Positions 36,764 through 46,584 of a stretch of 64,000 bases of DNA are shown one piece after another (the first letter of the stretch is position 1; the number at the start of each line of letters is the position of its first letter). The translations under genes were made by a program, and so were the position numbers. The stretch lies in contig NZ_AUBY01000025.1 in the NCBI RefSeq assembly GCF_000429485.1, forward strand, positions 1 through 64,000, read 5' to 3'. Source of the stretch: Aliagarivorans marinus DSM 23064. GTDB taxonomy: Bacteria > Pseudomonadota > Gammaproteobacteria > Enterobacterales > Celerinatantimonadaceae. Below the pieces are notes generated by a model. That model was not told the DNA's origin. It made no database searches and saw nothing but the letters and a program-made list of their open reading frames with translations.

Positions 36764-36968
36764 CAATTTCTCAGTCCTTTGAGTCAGCAAATCTATCCAC
36801 CTTGGCTCAAATAAGCAACCATCGGCCAGATAAGGGTAAGAAACATCGGTTAAAAAAGATAACTAAATCGATCTCTCGCTAGGTCAATTTTAGAGATTAG
36901 GTTATCTTAGTCTACATTGTTCTCTGCCACAGAGACAGAGCAAAAGTAATTGTCACGGAGGATAAGTT

Positions 36969-38108
36969 TTGCTCGAAGCATTGTTTTGGCTGCTGGTCGT
37001 AGCAGCTCTATACAGCTATTTTATCTACCCTATGATCCTTTGGGTTCTAGCCAGGTTGTCACCTGCAAGCAAGCCTTCAACTCAGTTTGATTCGCCGTTG
37101 AAGGTGAGCGTGATTGTGACCGCTTACAACGAACAGCAACGAATTGAAGAGAAGCTACAGAATTGCCTGGAACTAGACTACGACTCGGAACTGTTCGAAG
37201 TCATTATAGCTTCCGATTGCTCGGATGATGATACCGACCAAATTGTTCAATGTTACGCAGAGCAAGGGGTCAGGCTGGTTCGCGCGGAACAACGCTTAGG
37301 TAAGGAAAACGCCCAGTGGGCCGCCATCCAGCAAGCTAGTGGCGACATTTTAGTCTTTTCCGATGTTGCCACCAAAATCCCTAGTGACGCTATAGGCAAG
37401 CTGATTGCTTATTTCGCTGACCCAAAAATTGGCGCCATTTCTAGCGAAGATCGCTTCGTCAGCAAAGGTGGCGAGGTTGCCGGAGAGGGAGCCTATGTTA
37501 ACTATGAGATGTGGTTGCGCCGTCAAGAGTCACGTCTTGCTGGCTTAGTCGGCTTAAGCGGCTCATTCTTCGCCGCTCGGCAACAGGTGTGCCAGGAATG
37601 GGATATTCATTCTCCCAGTGACTTTAACACGGCGCTCAATTGTGCCAAGCAAGGCTACAAAGCGGTGACTGCTAGTGACGTTTTGGGATATTACACCGAT
37701 CTTAAAGACTCGCAGAAAGAGTATGCTCGCAAGGTGCGCACGGTTATCCGTGGCATGACCGCGTTGGAACGCCATCCAGAAGTACTTAACCCTTTTAGTT
37801 TTGGATTGTTCAGTTTTCAGATTTTCAGTCATAAACTAATGCGCTGGCTGGTGCCGTGGGTACTAGCTGCTTTATTTGTGGTCAGTGCCATGCTCAGCCT
37901 ACATGGTGAAACATTCGCCCTAGCTTTTGCCCTGCAATTGCTGGCTTATGTGATGGTGATTGCGGCGCATTACCACAACAGCTTATTGGATAGCTCCTTG
38001 GTTAAACTGGCCTATTTTTTCTTCTTGGTTAATCTGGCGCTGTTTGATGCTAGCTGTAAGTTTCTGACTGGAGTAAGGATGACCGTGTGGCAGCCTTCAG
38101 CGCGTTAA
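36969..38108 (+). CDS. Glycosyltransferase family 2, membrane-bound
   Basis: A 379-residue GT2 protein starting with TTG behind a strong GGAGG site seven bases away. An N-terminal helix is followed by the GT-A domain with VIVTAYNEQQRIEEKL (about residues 48-63), a DD pair in SDCSDDDTD, and the processive-type segment with QESRLAGLVGLSGSFFA. Three or more C-terminal helices anchor it, as in poly-N-acetylglucosamine or hyaluronan-like synthases. It opens the plus-strand run next to xrtA; the next gene overlaps it by 22 bases. Confidence 0.88.
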   Translation: MLEALFWLLVVAALYSYFIYPMILWVLARLSPASKPSTQFDSPLKVSVIVTAYNEQQRIEEKLQNCLELDYDSELFEVIIASDCSDDDTDQIVQCYAEQGVRLVRAEQRLGKENAQWAAIQQASGDILVFSDVATKIPSDAIGKLIAYFADPKIGAISSEDRFVSKGGEVAGEGAYVNYEMWLRRQESRLAGLVGLSGSFFAARQQVCQEWDIHSPSDFNTALNCAKQGYKAVTASDVLGYYTDLKDSQKEYARKVRTVIRGMTALERHPEVLNPFSFGLFSFQIFSHKLMRWLVPWVLAALFVVSAMLSLHGETFALAFALQLLAYVMVIAAHYHNSLLDSSLVKLAYFFFLVNLALFDASCKFLTGVRMTVWQPSAR

Positions 38109-39280
38109 GAACCTTACCACCGGTAGGTACTCGTATTCGACCACTTGCGCCGGCCAGTATTGCTCCAGAGTTTGCGGGCTTTGATAGTTGTTGGCTGAGC
38201 TCCGGTACTGCGGCCTTGGCCGTGAGTTTGAAAGCAGCGCAGCAAGTTGCTCAAGCTAGGGGTGAGAATCGGCGTACCGAGGTACTGTTGCCAGCTTACG
38301 GTTGTCCCGATCTGGTTGCCGCGGTGGTGCATTGCAACCTACAACCTGTGCTGGTGGATTTGCCGGAGCGAGCTTATGGCTTGGATCTGGAACAATTACA
38401 GAAAGCTTTGGGGAAAAACAGCTTAGCGGTAATCGCTCCTTACCTTTGTGGCATGTCCTTGCCGCTGGCGGAATATCGAGAGCTATGTGGGAAGCAGATT
38501 GCATTAATTGCTGATGCAGCACAGTGGTTTCCAGAGTCAGACCTCACTCTAGTCCAGCTTCACCAGGGCCAAGTACCACTGAGTTTGAGTCAAGATTTAG
38601 ATTGTGTAGACTTCTGCGTGTTGTCTTTTGGTCGTGGCAAGCCAGTCAACATGCTTGGTGGCGGTGCGCTGCTAATACGGGCTGGGCAGGAGCTAGAACT
38701 GCTTTCAATGCGAGCAAGTTATCCTCAGTCGCATCAGAGCAAGCTCAGTTTTGTTGGCAAGGCCTGGCTGTTGAATAGCCTGCTACAGGCTCATAGCTAT
38801 GGCTTGGTTGGCCGCTTCCCAGGCTTGAGGCTGGGGGAGACGCACTACCATGCTTTAACTCAGATAGAAGCGCTGGATGAGCTGCGGATTGAACTACTGT
38901 CCGAGCAACTAAAGAGCTACCTGGCAAGACCGCTCACCGCGCAGATTTTTCTACAGCGGCAATTACCGCAGCAGCTCAGCCTAGCCTGCGATGAGCAGAG
39001 ATTGCTGCGTTTCCCCCTGTTGGCGAAGTCTGCGACACAAGCCTCACAGTTATTGCGAGCTTTAACTGAACAGGGACTGGGGGCATCCCCCATGTACGCG
39101 AAGACCTTGCCACAAATTGCTGGTGTAGCTGGTAAGATAGCTCATTTGCAACAGCATTACCCACGTGCCGAGAGCTTTGCAAAGCGGTTTTTAACCTTGC
39201 CCCTCCACAGCGGCGTGACCCAGTACGATCTAACTAAGATGATAGAAGTTTGCAAAGTACAGTTGCAGGAGCAATGCTAG
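38087..39280 (+). CDS. DegT/DnrJ/EryC1-type aminotransferase
   Basis: A PLP-dependent sugar aminotransferase of 397 residues. Seen are the substrate loop CWLSSGTAALAVSLKA, the PLP segment IADAAQWFPE, and SFGRGKPVNMLGGGALL with the Schiff-base Lys. It would transfer an amino group to a keto sugar nucleotide, giving an amino sugar of the repeat unit, or act on another carbonyl. The start is GTG with AAGGA upstream and overlaps the GT2 gene. The N-terminal part diverges from standard members, so the precise sugar is uncertain. Confidence 0.82.
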   Translation: MAAFSALRTLPPVGTRIRPLAPASIAPEFAGFDSCWLSSGTAALAVSLKAAQQVAQARGENRRTEVLLPAYGCPDLVAAVVHCNLQPVLVDLPERAYGLDLEQLQKALGKNSLAVIAPYLCGMSLPLAEYRELCGKQIALIADAAQWFPESDLTLVQLHQGQVPLSLSQDLDCVDFCVLSFGRGKPVNMLGGGALLIRAGQELELLSMRASYPQSHQSKLSFVGKAWLLNSLLQAHSYGLVGRFPGLRLGETHYHALTQIEALDELRIELLSEQLKSYLARPLTAQIFLQRQLPQQLSLACDEQRLLRFPLLAKSATQASQLLRALTEQGLGASPMYAKTLPQIAGVAGKIAHLQQHYPRAESFAKRFLTLPLHSGVTQYDLTKMIEVCKVQLQEQC

Positions 39281-39282
39281 CC

Positions 39283-40695
39283 ATGGCCCGGTCAGCGATT
39301 AAACAACTAATTAAGTCTCCGCTTGCCTATTTGTGTTCCCAAGGTATTAAGCCAACTAAGTTTCAGCAAACTGAACTGGGCGAGTTGATAGAGCAAAACG
39401 AAGCTATCACCCGGCAATTGATAGAGTTCAAACACCAGCGAGGTAGGTTATCGGGACAGTTCAAGCTAGTTGAAAAAGGCTCCTGTGAACATCAGAAGCT
39501 GCTTAGCAAGATGCGTGAGCTAGGCCAACAAAGTGCTCCTCTAGAGCTACAGAGAAAAACAATAGAAAAGTGCCTAGAAAGCTGGCTGGAGCAATTTCAA
39601 ACCCCATCAGAACCATCATCTCCTACTTGGTTTGACGCTCCGCAACAGCACTATCAAATCCATCAATTTGATGTTGAGTTACTAGAGCACGAGCAAGTCG
39701 AGCGCAGTGGCTGGTTTGACTTTGCTGCTAAGCAGGGCTGTGCCTACCACCAGTTAGCTGTGGATAGCGCTATTGTGCAAAGCTTCGGTTTACAGCGGCT
39801 GGTTCTGCTAGCGCGTGATGAGCAGCAACAGATCATTGGAGGCTTACCCTTATACCTGCTCAGCTCCAAACTGTTTGGGCGGTTCGCTGTCTCCATACCT
39901 TACTTCAACTACGGCGGTCCAGTAAGTCGCTGTATAACGGTGCAAAGGGCACTGTTGCAGCAAGCTGCTCGCCTATTGCAAACTCACCGGCTGGATTTCA
40001 TTGAAGTGCGCACCATCGCGCCTGGATTAAACGCTGTTGTTTCAGAGAAGAAAGTGTCGATGGTGTTGGAGTTACCTAACTCATTTGAGCAACTAACGGT
40101 ACAGCTAGGGGCTAAATTGAGGGCACAGGTTAACAAAGCGTTAGTGCATAGGCCTCAGCTGGAAATCGGTGGCATAGAATTGCTTGATGACTTCTACCGA
40201 GTGTTTGCCGAAAACATGCGTGATTTAGGCACCCCCGTCTACGCTAAGAGCTGGTTTGCTAACTTGCTAAGAGTCTTGCAGCAGCGGGCTAGGTTAGTGG
40301 TGGTTTATCATCAGCAGAAGCCCGTGGCAGTAGCCTTCTTGCTTCATCACAACGAAGTGATGGAGGTTCCTTGGGCTTCGACTTTGCGTCGAGCTAACCC
40401 AATGAACATGAATATGTGGATGTATCAGCAGTTGTTGCAATACAGTCTGCAACAGGGCTGCCGTTTTTTTGATTTTGGTCGTTCTACCAAGGACGCTCCA
40501 ACCTACAGATTTAAGAAGCAGTGGGGGGCTCGTGCTTATCAGCACTATTGGTATACCCTCTTACCAGAAGGGGCCGCAGCGGCAGAGCTCAACCCCGATA
40601 ACACCAAGTTCAAACTGGTGATCAGAATCTGGCAGATGTTACCTGTGTGGCTTACTAAGTTAGTTGGCCCACTCATAATTAAGAACCTGCCTTAG
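39283..40695 (+). CDS. FemAB-like protein of the PEP-CTERM system
   Basis: A 470-residue GNAT-fold protein. The N-terminal 110 residues are helical with long Gln/Glu/Leu stretches, perhaps a coiled coil. The C-terminal domain has FVQ-like YFNYGGPVS (about residue 215), FAENMRDLGTPVYAKSWF and GCRFFDFGRSTKDAPTYRFKKQWG, which define the FemAB-related group linked to exosortase loci. Classical FemAB enzymes add amino acids from aminoacyl-tRNA. I start at ATG 39283, where AGGAG gives better spacing than the ATG nine bases earlier. It closely follows the aminotransferase gene. Confidence 0.86.
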   Translation: MARSAIKQLIKSPLAYLCSQGIKPTKFQQTELGELIEQNEAITRQLIEFKHQRGRLSGQFKLVEKGSCEHQKLLSKMRELGQQSAPLELQRKTIEKCLESWLEQFQTPSEPSSPTWFDAPQQHYQIHQFDVELLEHEQVERSGWFDFAAKQGCAYHQLAVDSAIVQSFGLQRLVLLARDEQQQIIGGLPLYLLSSKLFGRFAVSIPYFNYGGPVSRCITVQRALLQQAARLLQTHRLDFIEVRTIAPGLNAVVSEKKVSMVLELPNSFEQLTVQLGAKLRAQVNKALVHRPQLEIGGIELLDDFYRVFAENMRDLGTPVYAKSWFANLLRVLQQRARLVVVYHQQKPVAVAFLLHHNEVMEVPWASTLRRANPMNMNMWMYQQLLQYSLQQGCRFFDFGRSTKDAPTYRFKKQWGARAYQHYWYTLLPEGAAAAELNPDNTKFKLVIRIWQMLPVWLTKLVGPLIIKNLP

Positions 40696-40741
40696 TAATG
40701 GAAGCTTGGGCAGTCAAACATGCGTTGAATGGAACCAATAA

Positions 40742-42040
40742 ATGAAGTGTGGGAGTAAGTTTTTCTCGTCGCGAAGCAGCTCTGGAGTAGCAGTACTATC
40801 GATTACCAATGTCTTCCCGAGCCTGATTCAACCCTGGTTTGTCAATCAACTTATCCAGGTTGTCGAGTTCGGTGGTGAGAACCGTATCCTAGCGATGGAT
40901 GGGTCTCACCAGCAATACTCTGACGATATCGATAAGTTTGCACTGCTACCTTGCAGTGCCTGTATTCCTTGGTTGAGTATGCGTGAGCTTTGGCAAATAT
41001 TGTTGTTTTTGCTGAATCCTGCTCATTGGCCACGGATGCTGAGAGGCTGGCGTCGCCAAGCCCAATACCTCGGCGAATACCCAAGTCAGTTAGGGCATCC
41101 GCTCAACCGACTGCTACTCAGTGCATTTTGCGCCATGGACAACTTTGACCTTATACATAGTCACAGCGAAATAGCCGCCTGGCGTTTCTTGCCGATCATA
41201 GCCTGTAGCGGCAAACCATTGGTGATTACTTTCCACGGCTTACCCCCCAAGGGGGTGCAGCCATTATCTATGGAGCAGCGGGAGATTCTTGCTCGGCACG
41301 CCTCGACAATCTTGGTTAATACTGAATTTGCCAAGCGTCACTATGTCGCTATTGGCGGCGATCCAGACAAGGTAAAGATTATCCCCCAGGGCTTGAAGCT
41401 GTCAGATTTCCCTTACCAACCGCTGCCTGTTCCAAAGCCCGGTGAGACCATCCACTTGCTCACTGTGGGCCGGTTTCATCCAGACAAAGGCCAACACTAT
41501 GCCCTGGAGGCAGTAAAGCAATTGGTTGAGCAGGGGCATAATATTCACTACACCCTAGTCGGTAATGGTCCAGAGAAAACTAAACTGACTGCTCAAGCAG
41601 AAGAATTAGGCTTGGCTGAGCGGGTCACCCTATTGTCGGGTTTAAGTGATGAGGATTTGCGCGGTCAATACCGCAGGGCCCATGTCTTTATATTGCCTAG
41701 TCTGCGCGATCGCGAAGGCTTTCATGAAGAAACTCAAGGGGTGGTGATGCAAGAGGCGCAGGCCTCTGGTGTGCTGGTTGTCGCGACCAAAACCGGAGGA
41801 ATACCGGAGTGCTTCGACGATGGCGAGTCGGGCTTTCTGGTTGAAGATCGCAGTAGCCAGCAGCTGGCGAGCAAGCTTCACTATCTGATCACCAATAGCG
41901 AGTCTTGGCCAAGCTGGCGAGAAGCGGGGCTTGCCAATGTGCAGCAGTATTTCGATATGCAGGTCATCGGTGGACGTTTGCAGCAGGTTTACCGAGAAGT
42001 GCTCGCTTCATCCAAGGAGGAAGGACACCATGCTAGTTAG
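40742..42040 (+). CDS. Glycosyltransferase family 4
   Basis: A 432-residue GT-B glycosyltransferase. The hinge LLTVGRFHPDKGQHYALEAV is near residue 237, and the catalytic E-x7-E lies in EGFHEETQGVVMQEAQASG. The pattern SLRDREGFHEE is like colanic acid/amylovoran GTs. The following GT2 gene begins inside its end (11-base overlap, ATG at 42030), so they are coupled. Confidence 0.9.
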   Translation: MKCGSKFFSSRSSSGVAVLSITNVFPSLIQPWFVNQLIQVVEFGGENRILAMDGSHQQYSDDIDKFALLPCSACIPWLSMRELWQILLFLLNPAHWPRMLRGWRRQAQYLGEYPSQLGHPLNRLLLSAFCAMDNFDLIHSHSEIAAWRFLPIIACSGKPLVITFHGLPPKGVQPLSMEQREILARHASTILVNTEFAKRHYVAIGGDPDKVKIIPQGLKLSDFPYQPLPVPKPGETIHLLTVGRFHPDKGQHYALEAVKQLVEQGHNIHYTLVGNGPEKTKLTAQAEELGLAERVTLLSGLSDEDLRGQYRRAHVFILPSLRDREGFHEETQGVVMQEAQASGVLVVATKTGGIPECFDDGESGFLVEDRSSQQLASKLHYLITNSESWPSWREAGLANVQQYFDMQVIGGRLQQVYREVLASSKEEGHHAS

Positions 42041-42870
42041 CGTGATCATCCCTAGCTACAATCGTAAAGCGCTGTTATTGGAGGCTATCGATTCAGTCTT
42101 TCAGCAAAGTTACCATGAGTTTGAGTTGATTGTGGTGGATGATGGCTCCTCGGATGGTACTCAGCAGGCCCTCGCCGGGATGGATTTGCGCTACATCTAC
42201 CAAGAGAATGCTGGCGTTTCGCAGGCGCGTAATACTGGCGCCGCGGCTGCGAAAGGAGAGTATCTATGCTTTCTCGATTCAGATGATCGCTATGCGCCGG
42301 ATTGTCTAGCTCGCAAAGTCGCCCATGCTAGCTTGTCTCAGGCGCAATTGATTGGAGCTGGGTGTAGTTACTTTGGTGATGGTAGTGGTGAAGCAGCAGC
42401 TCGCCCCTCCATTACCTTTGAAGACCTTTGTGTATTCACTGCTTTTCCGGGGGGCACTAATAACATTTTCGTAGAGCGGAGCTTGTTTGAGCAAGTGGGG
42501 GGCTTTGATATTCGCCTAAGAAACTCCGAAGACCGTGATCTGCTTAGACGGTTGGCTGAACGTGGCAGAATAAGCAGTGTAAACGCCCCCCTCGTACAAG
42601 TACGTTTTCATCGAGGAGAGAGAGGCAGGTCGGAGCCTTGAAGTTGTCGCACTCGATCGTGCGCGAGTTGCTAGTAAAATCTCCCAGCCTAATTTACGCC
42701 GAAAGGCACGGGCTTGGGATCACTATATGGTGGGTAACTTGTATTGGGCGAAAGGGGATAGAGTTCAAGCTTTGCGTGAGTGGGCTTCCTCCTTTATGGC
42801 CTGCTGGAGGCAGGTGCACCCAGAAAAGCGCCGAGTAGTAACGATAGTCCGGAGGCTATTGGGTCGATGA
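42030..42870 (+). pseudogene. Glycosyltransferase family 2 with a frameshift near the 3' end
   Basis: From ATG 42030 (AAGGA upstream) the GT2 domain reads MLVSVIIPSYNRKALLLEAI, the LDSDDRYAPD motif near residue 85, and stops early at 42641 after RFHRGERGRSEP. The +1 frame continues directly with SLEVVALDRARVASKI, RKARAWDHYMVGNLYWAKGD and ends at 42870 with RRLLGR, the normal GT2 tail. The shift lies in GAGGAGAGAGAGGCAGG at about 42613-42629, a GA-rich tract prone to slippage. The conserved domain is complete, so the 204-residue shorter form might keep activity. It may be a true mutation, phase switching or a sequencing error. Confidence 0.75.
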
Positions 42871-43160
42871 TACATGTTGATATTATCTGCAACAAAGCGG
42901 TGGCTAGGATAGGACATAAGGGTTAACTTGAGGGGCTTTTTCGTGCAGTGTCTGCACGGGTGTCTAGTTTAACACTAGTCATCAGTAAGGGGACTCAACA
43001 TGAGCAGCGAAATCCTCACTTCTGTATGGCTTACATGTCCCCGAACAAATCCCCATCGCACTGACAATTCATATTTTTTATTGATGTGTAGTCTTTGATT
43101 TTAAACGTTATGATTTCTGGCTAAACAACTAGCCACTGGCTCAGATTGATAGGAAGCATT
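42871..43160. other. Intergenic region before the flippase
   Basis: About 290 bases without a gene. A short inverted repeat CGTGCAG / CTGCACG lies near 42942-42958 but no T-run follows. It probably holds the flippase promoter. Confidence 0.4.
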
Positions 43161-44603
43161 ATGCTGACAAAGTTGTTTAAATCTGATATTTCAATCTACT
43201 TTATAGGCTCGCTGCTGGGAAAGCTGGTGGGCTTTGTTATGTTGCCTATCTATACCTCACTGCTCACTCCTGAGGACTATGGGGTTATCGGACTAATGGT
43301 GATCAGCTTGGGGGTTTTTGAGGCTGCTTTGGGAGCAAGGGTTGCACACGCTGTTCCTAAGTTTGTTTTCAATACTGATGAGCAAAACGAGAAGCTAGCA
43401 ATAGTCTCAAGTGCTCTATCGTCCACCTTGGTCGTCGGTGCTTTAGTCTGCACTTTGTTTTACGCTTCGAGCCAGCAGGTATCCGCATGGGTACTGGGTG
43501 ATATCAAATACACTCATTTATTACAATGGTATAGCCTTAACCTATTGTTCTCAGGTCTTGAAGGCTTCGGCATGATGTATCTGCGCTTGCACAATCGCGC
43601 GAGACTATTTGTCGCGGTAGCTCTGATTAAGCTATTGATGCAACTTGGCTTTAACATCCTTCTTGTGGTTTATTTACGCATGGGTGTGCTAGGGGTGGTC
43701 TATTCAGGGCTGGTTGCGAACGGACTGCTGGCTCTTGCATTCACGGCTTGGATATTACGTGATGTAGGTATGCATTTTCGTTCTGATATACTTCGCCAGC
43801 TGTTCGTTTTCTGTTGGCCTTTGTGGCTGTCTGGGTTGGCCATGCTCTATATGACTAGCACAAATCAACTGTTTATTCGCTATTTCTCCAGTCTGACCGA
43901 TGTCGGTCTATTTGCTCTAGCTATGCGATTTATTAGCTTGATTGCCTTGTTTACTTGGACGCCTTTCTCTAACTGGTGGCAAACCGAGCGTTTCAAAATC
44001 TACAAGCAAGATCCAGACTATCAAAATACCTATAGACTAATTTTTCATAGAGTAACCATGGCTCTGTTTTTTATGGGGTTGGGGACTGCTCTATTCAGCG
44101 GCTTGGTGATAGAGGTTATGGCCGATGAAGCCTTTCATGATGCCCGCTATGCAGTGGCCATTCTGGCTGTAGGAGCCTCTGTACAATGGTTGACCACCTA
44201 CTGTTTCACCGCCTTCTTTATCACTGGTACCACTAGTATGCTGGCAAAACTGCGTTATGTTCATGCTGCCGTTGTCACTGCTCTATTGGTGATATTCGTT
44301 CCCCTTGGTGGCTTTCTTGGCGGTGCATTGGCGGTGACTTTGTCAGAGTTGATTATGTTTTCATTGACCTTGCCCATCACTCGGAAGCTTGTACAGATGG
44401 GAGTATCGGCGCACTATGTTTTGACTGCTACCGCTACCTTGGTCGGATGCATCCTGATTAATGAGTTTGTGTTGGATGATTACTCCTGGTTGTTACGTTG
44501 TGTGTTTGCCCTAGTGATGTTAGTTGTCGGTAGCCTGAGTTTATACCTGCTTGGTTGTCGCTCCTTAGGGCAGCCGCTATTCAAGTTTAGTCGGGCGCGT
44601 TAA
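43161..44603 (+). CDS. Polysaccharide flippase (Wzx-like, MATE/MOP superfamily)
   Basis: A 480-residue inner-membrane protein with about 12 to 14 helices and no large soluble domain. It opens MLTKLFKSDISIYFIGSLLG and has LLTPEDYGVIGLM near residue 32, the common Wzx start. It would move lipid-linked repeat units to the periplasmic face. I start at ATG 43161 behind AGGAAGC, since the earlier TTG in frame has no ribosome site. It is convergent with the GT4 gene at 44627. Confidence 0.9.
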   Translation: MLTKLFKSDISIYFIGSLLGKLVGFVMLPIYTSLLTPEDYGVIGLMVISLGVFEAALGARVAHAVPKFVFNTDEQNEKLAIVSSALSSTLVVGALVCTLFYASSQQVSAWVLGDIKYTHLLQWYSLNLLFSGLEGFGMMYLRLHNRARLFVAVALIKLLMQLGFNILLVVYLRMGVLGVVYSGLVANGLLALAFTAWILRDVGMHFRSDILRQLFVFCWPLWLSGLAMLYMTSTNQLFIRYFSSLTDVGLFALAMRFISLIALFTWTPFSNWWQTERFKIYKQDPDYQNTYRLIFHRVTMALFFMGLGTALFSGLVIEVMADEAFHDARYAVAILAVGASVQWLTTYCFTAFFITGTTSMLAKLRYVHAAVVTALLVIFVPLGGFLGGALAVTLSELIMFSLTLPITRKLVQMGVSAHYVLTATATLVGCILINEFVLDDYSWLLRCVFALVMLVVGSLSLYLLGCRSLGQPLFKFSRAR

Positions 44604-44626
44604 CGCCCAGCTACTGACAACGCTGC

Positions 44627-45748
44627 TTAAAGGTGCTGGCGTAGGGCTTGAAGCAAGCTGTTGTGTGTTTGCTCGAGACTGAACTGTTGCGTGATTTGTT
44701 GACGAGCCTGCAGGCCGTGTTCTCTAGCCAAGTCTGGAGTATCCAAGTAGCGAAGCAGTTTGGAGCGGGCATCTCTGAGGTCCCCTTGTTGATAACGCAG
44801 ACCATCTACCCCATCGCGAGTGGCTCCGCAAACTGCTGGGTTGTTTGGCACCATTACTGGTAATCCTGCTTGCATGTATTCTAAGATCGCCAAGCAATAG
44901 CCAACTTCTCCTTTAGAGGGATGAACTGCTATTTGGCAGTGCTGTAAGTAGTTGGCTACACCTTCAACGCGCCCCTTAAAGATGACTCGCTCTGCCAAGC
45001 TTAGCTCTTTAGCTTGATCCTTAAAGTCATCTAGATGGGGTCCGTCGCCTAACACTAGGTAGTAGCAATCGGGGTGCAGTTCGGCAACTTGCGCAAACAG
45101 CTCAATGGCAAAGTCGATGCCCTTGTAGTAATTGGCTCTGGCTGCGGTGACTATCAGTCTGCCTTCGAGTGGTAAGCCTAGCTCTTCGCGGCTGAGTTGG
45201 CGGTTCACTTGTACGGGGGCAATGCCATTGGCGGCGACCTTGCATTTGTGCTCGGGAATGCAAGCGGTGGCCATGGCGCGTTGACGCAGGTAGTCGGTGG
45301 TTACCATGGCAAGATCGACGGAGGCTGGGCTGCGAGCTAACAGGATTTTGACCAGTTTCTTCCATCCCCTGCTCGGAGAGCGTTCGCCCGGGGTATGGTC
45401 ATGGCTAATGATGTGCTTTACTCCTGCCATACGAAACAGCGGGTAGTAGGGAGAAATAAATGGGCGGTCAGTAAAGTATATGACTTCAATCCGATGCTTA
45501 CGCAGCCAGCTAAGATGGCTGCTGATATTTCTGGGGCTAAAGTCCTTGCAGTTGTATTCAACAAGCTCGATAGGTGCAGCTTGAATGACGCTGGGGACTT
45601 TGGAGATACTTGGGTAGGCTAGGTAGATCTGATATCGCTGCCCAAGATGCTCAGCAATCTTTGCCCAGAAGCCTTCAATTAACCACCAGGCATAGCCAAC
45701 ATCAGAGTCCCAATTGGCAACGAGTAATAAGCCAGGTTTATTGTTCAT
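44627..45748 (-). CDS. Glycosyltransferase family 4
   Basis: A 373-residue GT-B glycosyltransferase. The second domain begins EGRLIVTAARANYYKGIDFA, with LVLGDGPHLDDFK and a C-terminal HPSKGEVGYCLAILEYMQAGLP donor site in which the E-x7-E pattern is kept (E...E). I start at ATG 45748, eleven bases inside the end of the upstream sulfotransferase, so the two are coupled. Earlier in-frame starts only add unconserved residues. Confidence 0.87.
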   Translation of the reverse strand: MNNKPGLLLVANWDSDVGYAWWLIEGFWAKIAEHLGQRYQIYLAYPSISKVPSVIQAAPIELVEYNCKDFSPRNISSHLSWLRKHRIEVIYFTDRPFISPYYPLFRMAGVKHIISHDHTPGERSPSRGWKKLVKILLARSPASVDLAMVTTDYLRQRAMATACIPEHKCKVAANGIAPVQVNRQLSREELGLPLEGRLIVTAARANYYKGIDFAIELFAQVAELHPDCYYLVLGDGPHLDDFKDQAKELSLAERVIFKGRVEGVANYLQHCQIAVHPSKGEVGYCLAILEYMQAGLPVMVPNNPAVCGATRDGVDGLRYQQGDLRDARSKLLRYLDTPDLAREHGLQARQQITQQFSLEQTHNSLLQALRQHL

Positions 45749-46508
45749 TGCGCAGTGTTCCATTGATGACTTGCTGACGACGATGGCTAGCAAACTCATA
45801 GCCAAAGCGTTGGATATCTTGCTGATACAGTTTGGCTACTTTGGCAATTGCCTCGGGCGTGTAGACGTCTTGATAGCCCTGTCGCTGAGATTTATTGGTA
45901 TGAGAGAGGTCGGTGTGTATGCCGAGCTGCTTAGCTATTTGTTTAAAGTCAGTGTTTATGTCTTCAAAATAGCCTACGTAATCAATCAACAACTTACCTT
46001 TCTCATCGTAGATAAAGTCAGACTGGGGCCAGAAATGGATATGGGCATACAGCCGCTCTGGGGTCAGCCATTCCAGCACAAATTGTTCAAAATCGTCGAT
46101 GTCGGTAAGATGTTGCTGCGACCAGGCGCGATCATCGTCGTTCCAGCCACCTCCCTTGAGATAGCTATAGGCCGAGTAGAGGCGATCCCAAGGGTTGCGC
46201 ACAAAGGCAAATTTGAAGTACTGATTAAAGCGCCGCCGACCAAAGATCACCCGGTATTCCCAGGCGCGATAGTGGTAGGGCAGTTTGCCAAACAGCGACA
46301 GCGCTACCGATGTGCCCGCCGATTTGGTGATATGCACGAAGATACTCTGCTTCTCACCGAACGGTGCCAGAGAAAAGTCCCCTTTATCAGAGGGGTAGAC
46401 TACCTGTCTTAGTTTTTTGAAATGTTCCGGGTTGCGCAGTTTAAATAACCAAAAGCGCGTTTCCTTGGAACAGCAACGATGATATAAATCCCTTATCAAC
46501 ATCTGCAT
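45738..46508 (-). CDS. Sulfotransferase (Sulfotransfer_2-like)
   Basis: A 256-residue protein with both PAPS-binding elements: the 5'-phosphosulfate loop FVHITKSAGTSVALSLFG near residues 57-74 and the 3'-phosphate motif FAFVRNPWDRLYSAYSYL near residue 100. It is of the carbohydrate sulfotransferase sort and would transfer sulfate to a sugar hydroxyl of the polymer. It is followed by a GT4 gene (overlap) and diverges from a second sulfotransferase gene 60 to 75 bases away. Confidence 0.87.
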   Translation of the reverse strand: MQMLIRDLYHRCCSKETRFWLFKLRNPEHFKKLRQVVYPSDKGDFSLAPFGEKQSIFVHITKSAGTSVALSLFGKLPYHYRAWEYRVIFGRRRFNQYFKFAFVRNPWDRLYSAYSYLKGGGWNDDDRAWSQQHLTDIDDFEQFVLEWLTPERLYAHIHFWPQSDFIYDEKGKLLIDYVGYFEDINTDFKQIAKQLGIHTDLSHTNKSQRQGYQDVYTPEAIAKVAKLYQQDIQRFGYEFASHRRQQVINGTLRNEQ

Positions 46509-46584
46509 CAGCCTGAAGTCCCTTAGGGGCTAAGTTACACCATCAGCCGGATGCTATCTACTCTCATTGTGGGACTTAAAAGGA

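Noticed and set aside
36791-36830. Sigma-54-like element before xrtA on the minus strand (TGGCCGATGGTTGCT)
   Set aside because: It is one base too short between the GG and GC elements (spacing is strict for sigma-54) and lacks the A after TGGC, so I do not call it.
38600-38680. Aminotransferase lacking its PLP lysine
   Set aside because: Closer reading shows SFGRGK with Lys at the usual distance after SF, so the enzyme seems complete.
42942-42958. Terminator hairpin before the flippase gene
   Set aside because: The seven-pair stem is not followed by a T-run and it is well before the next gene.
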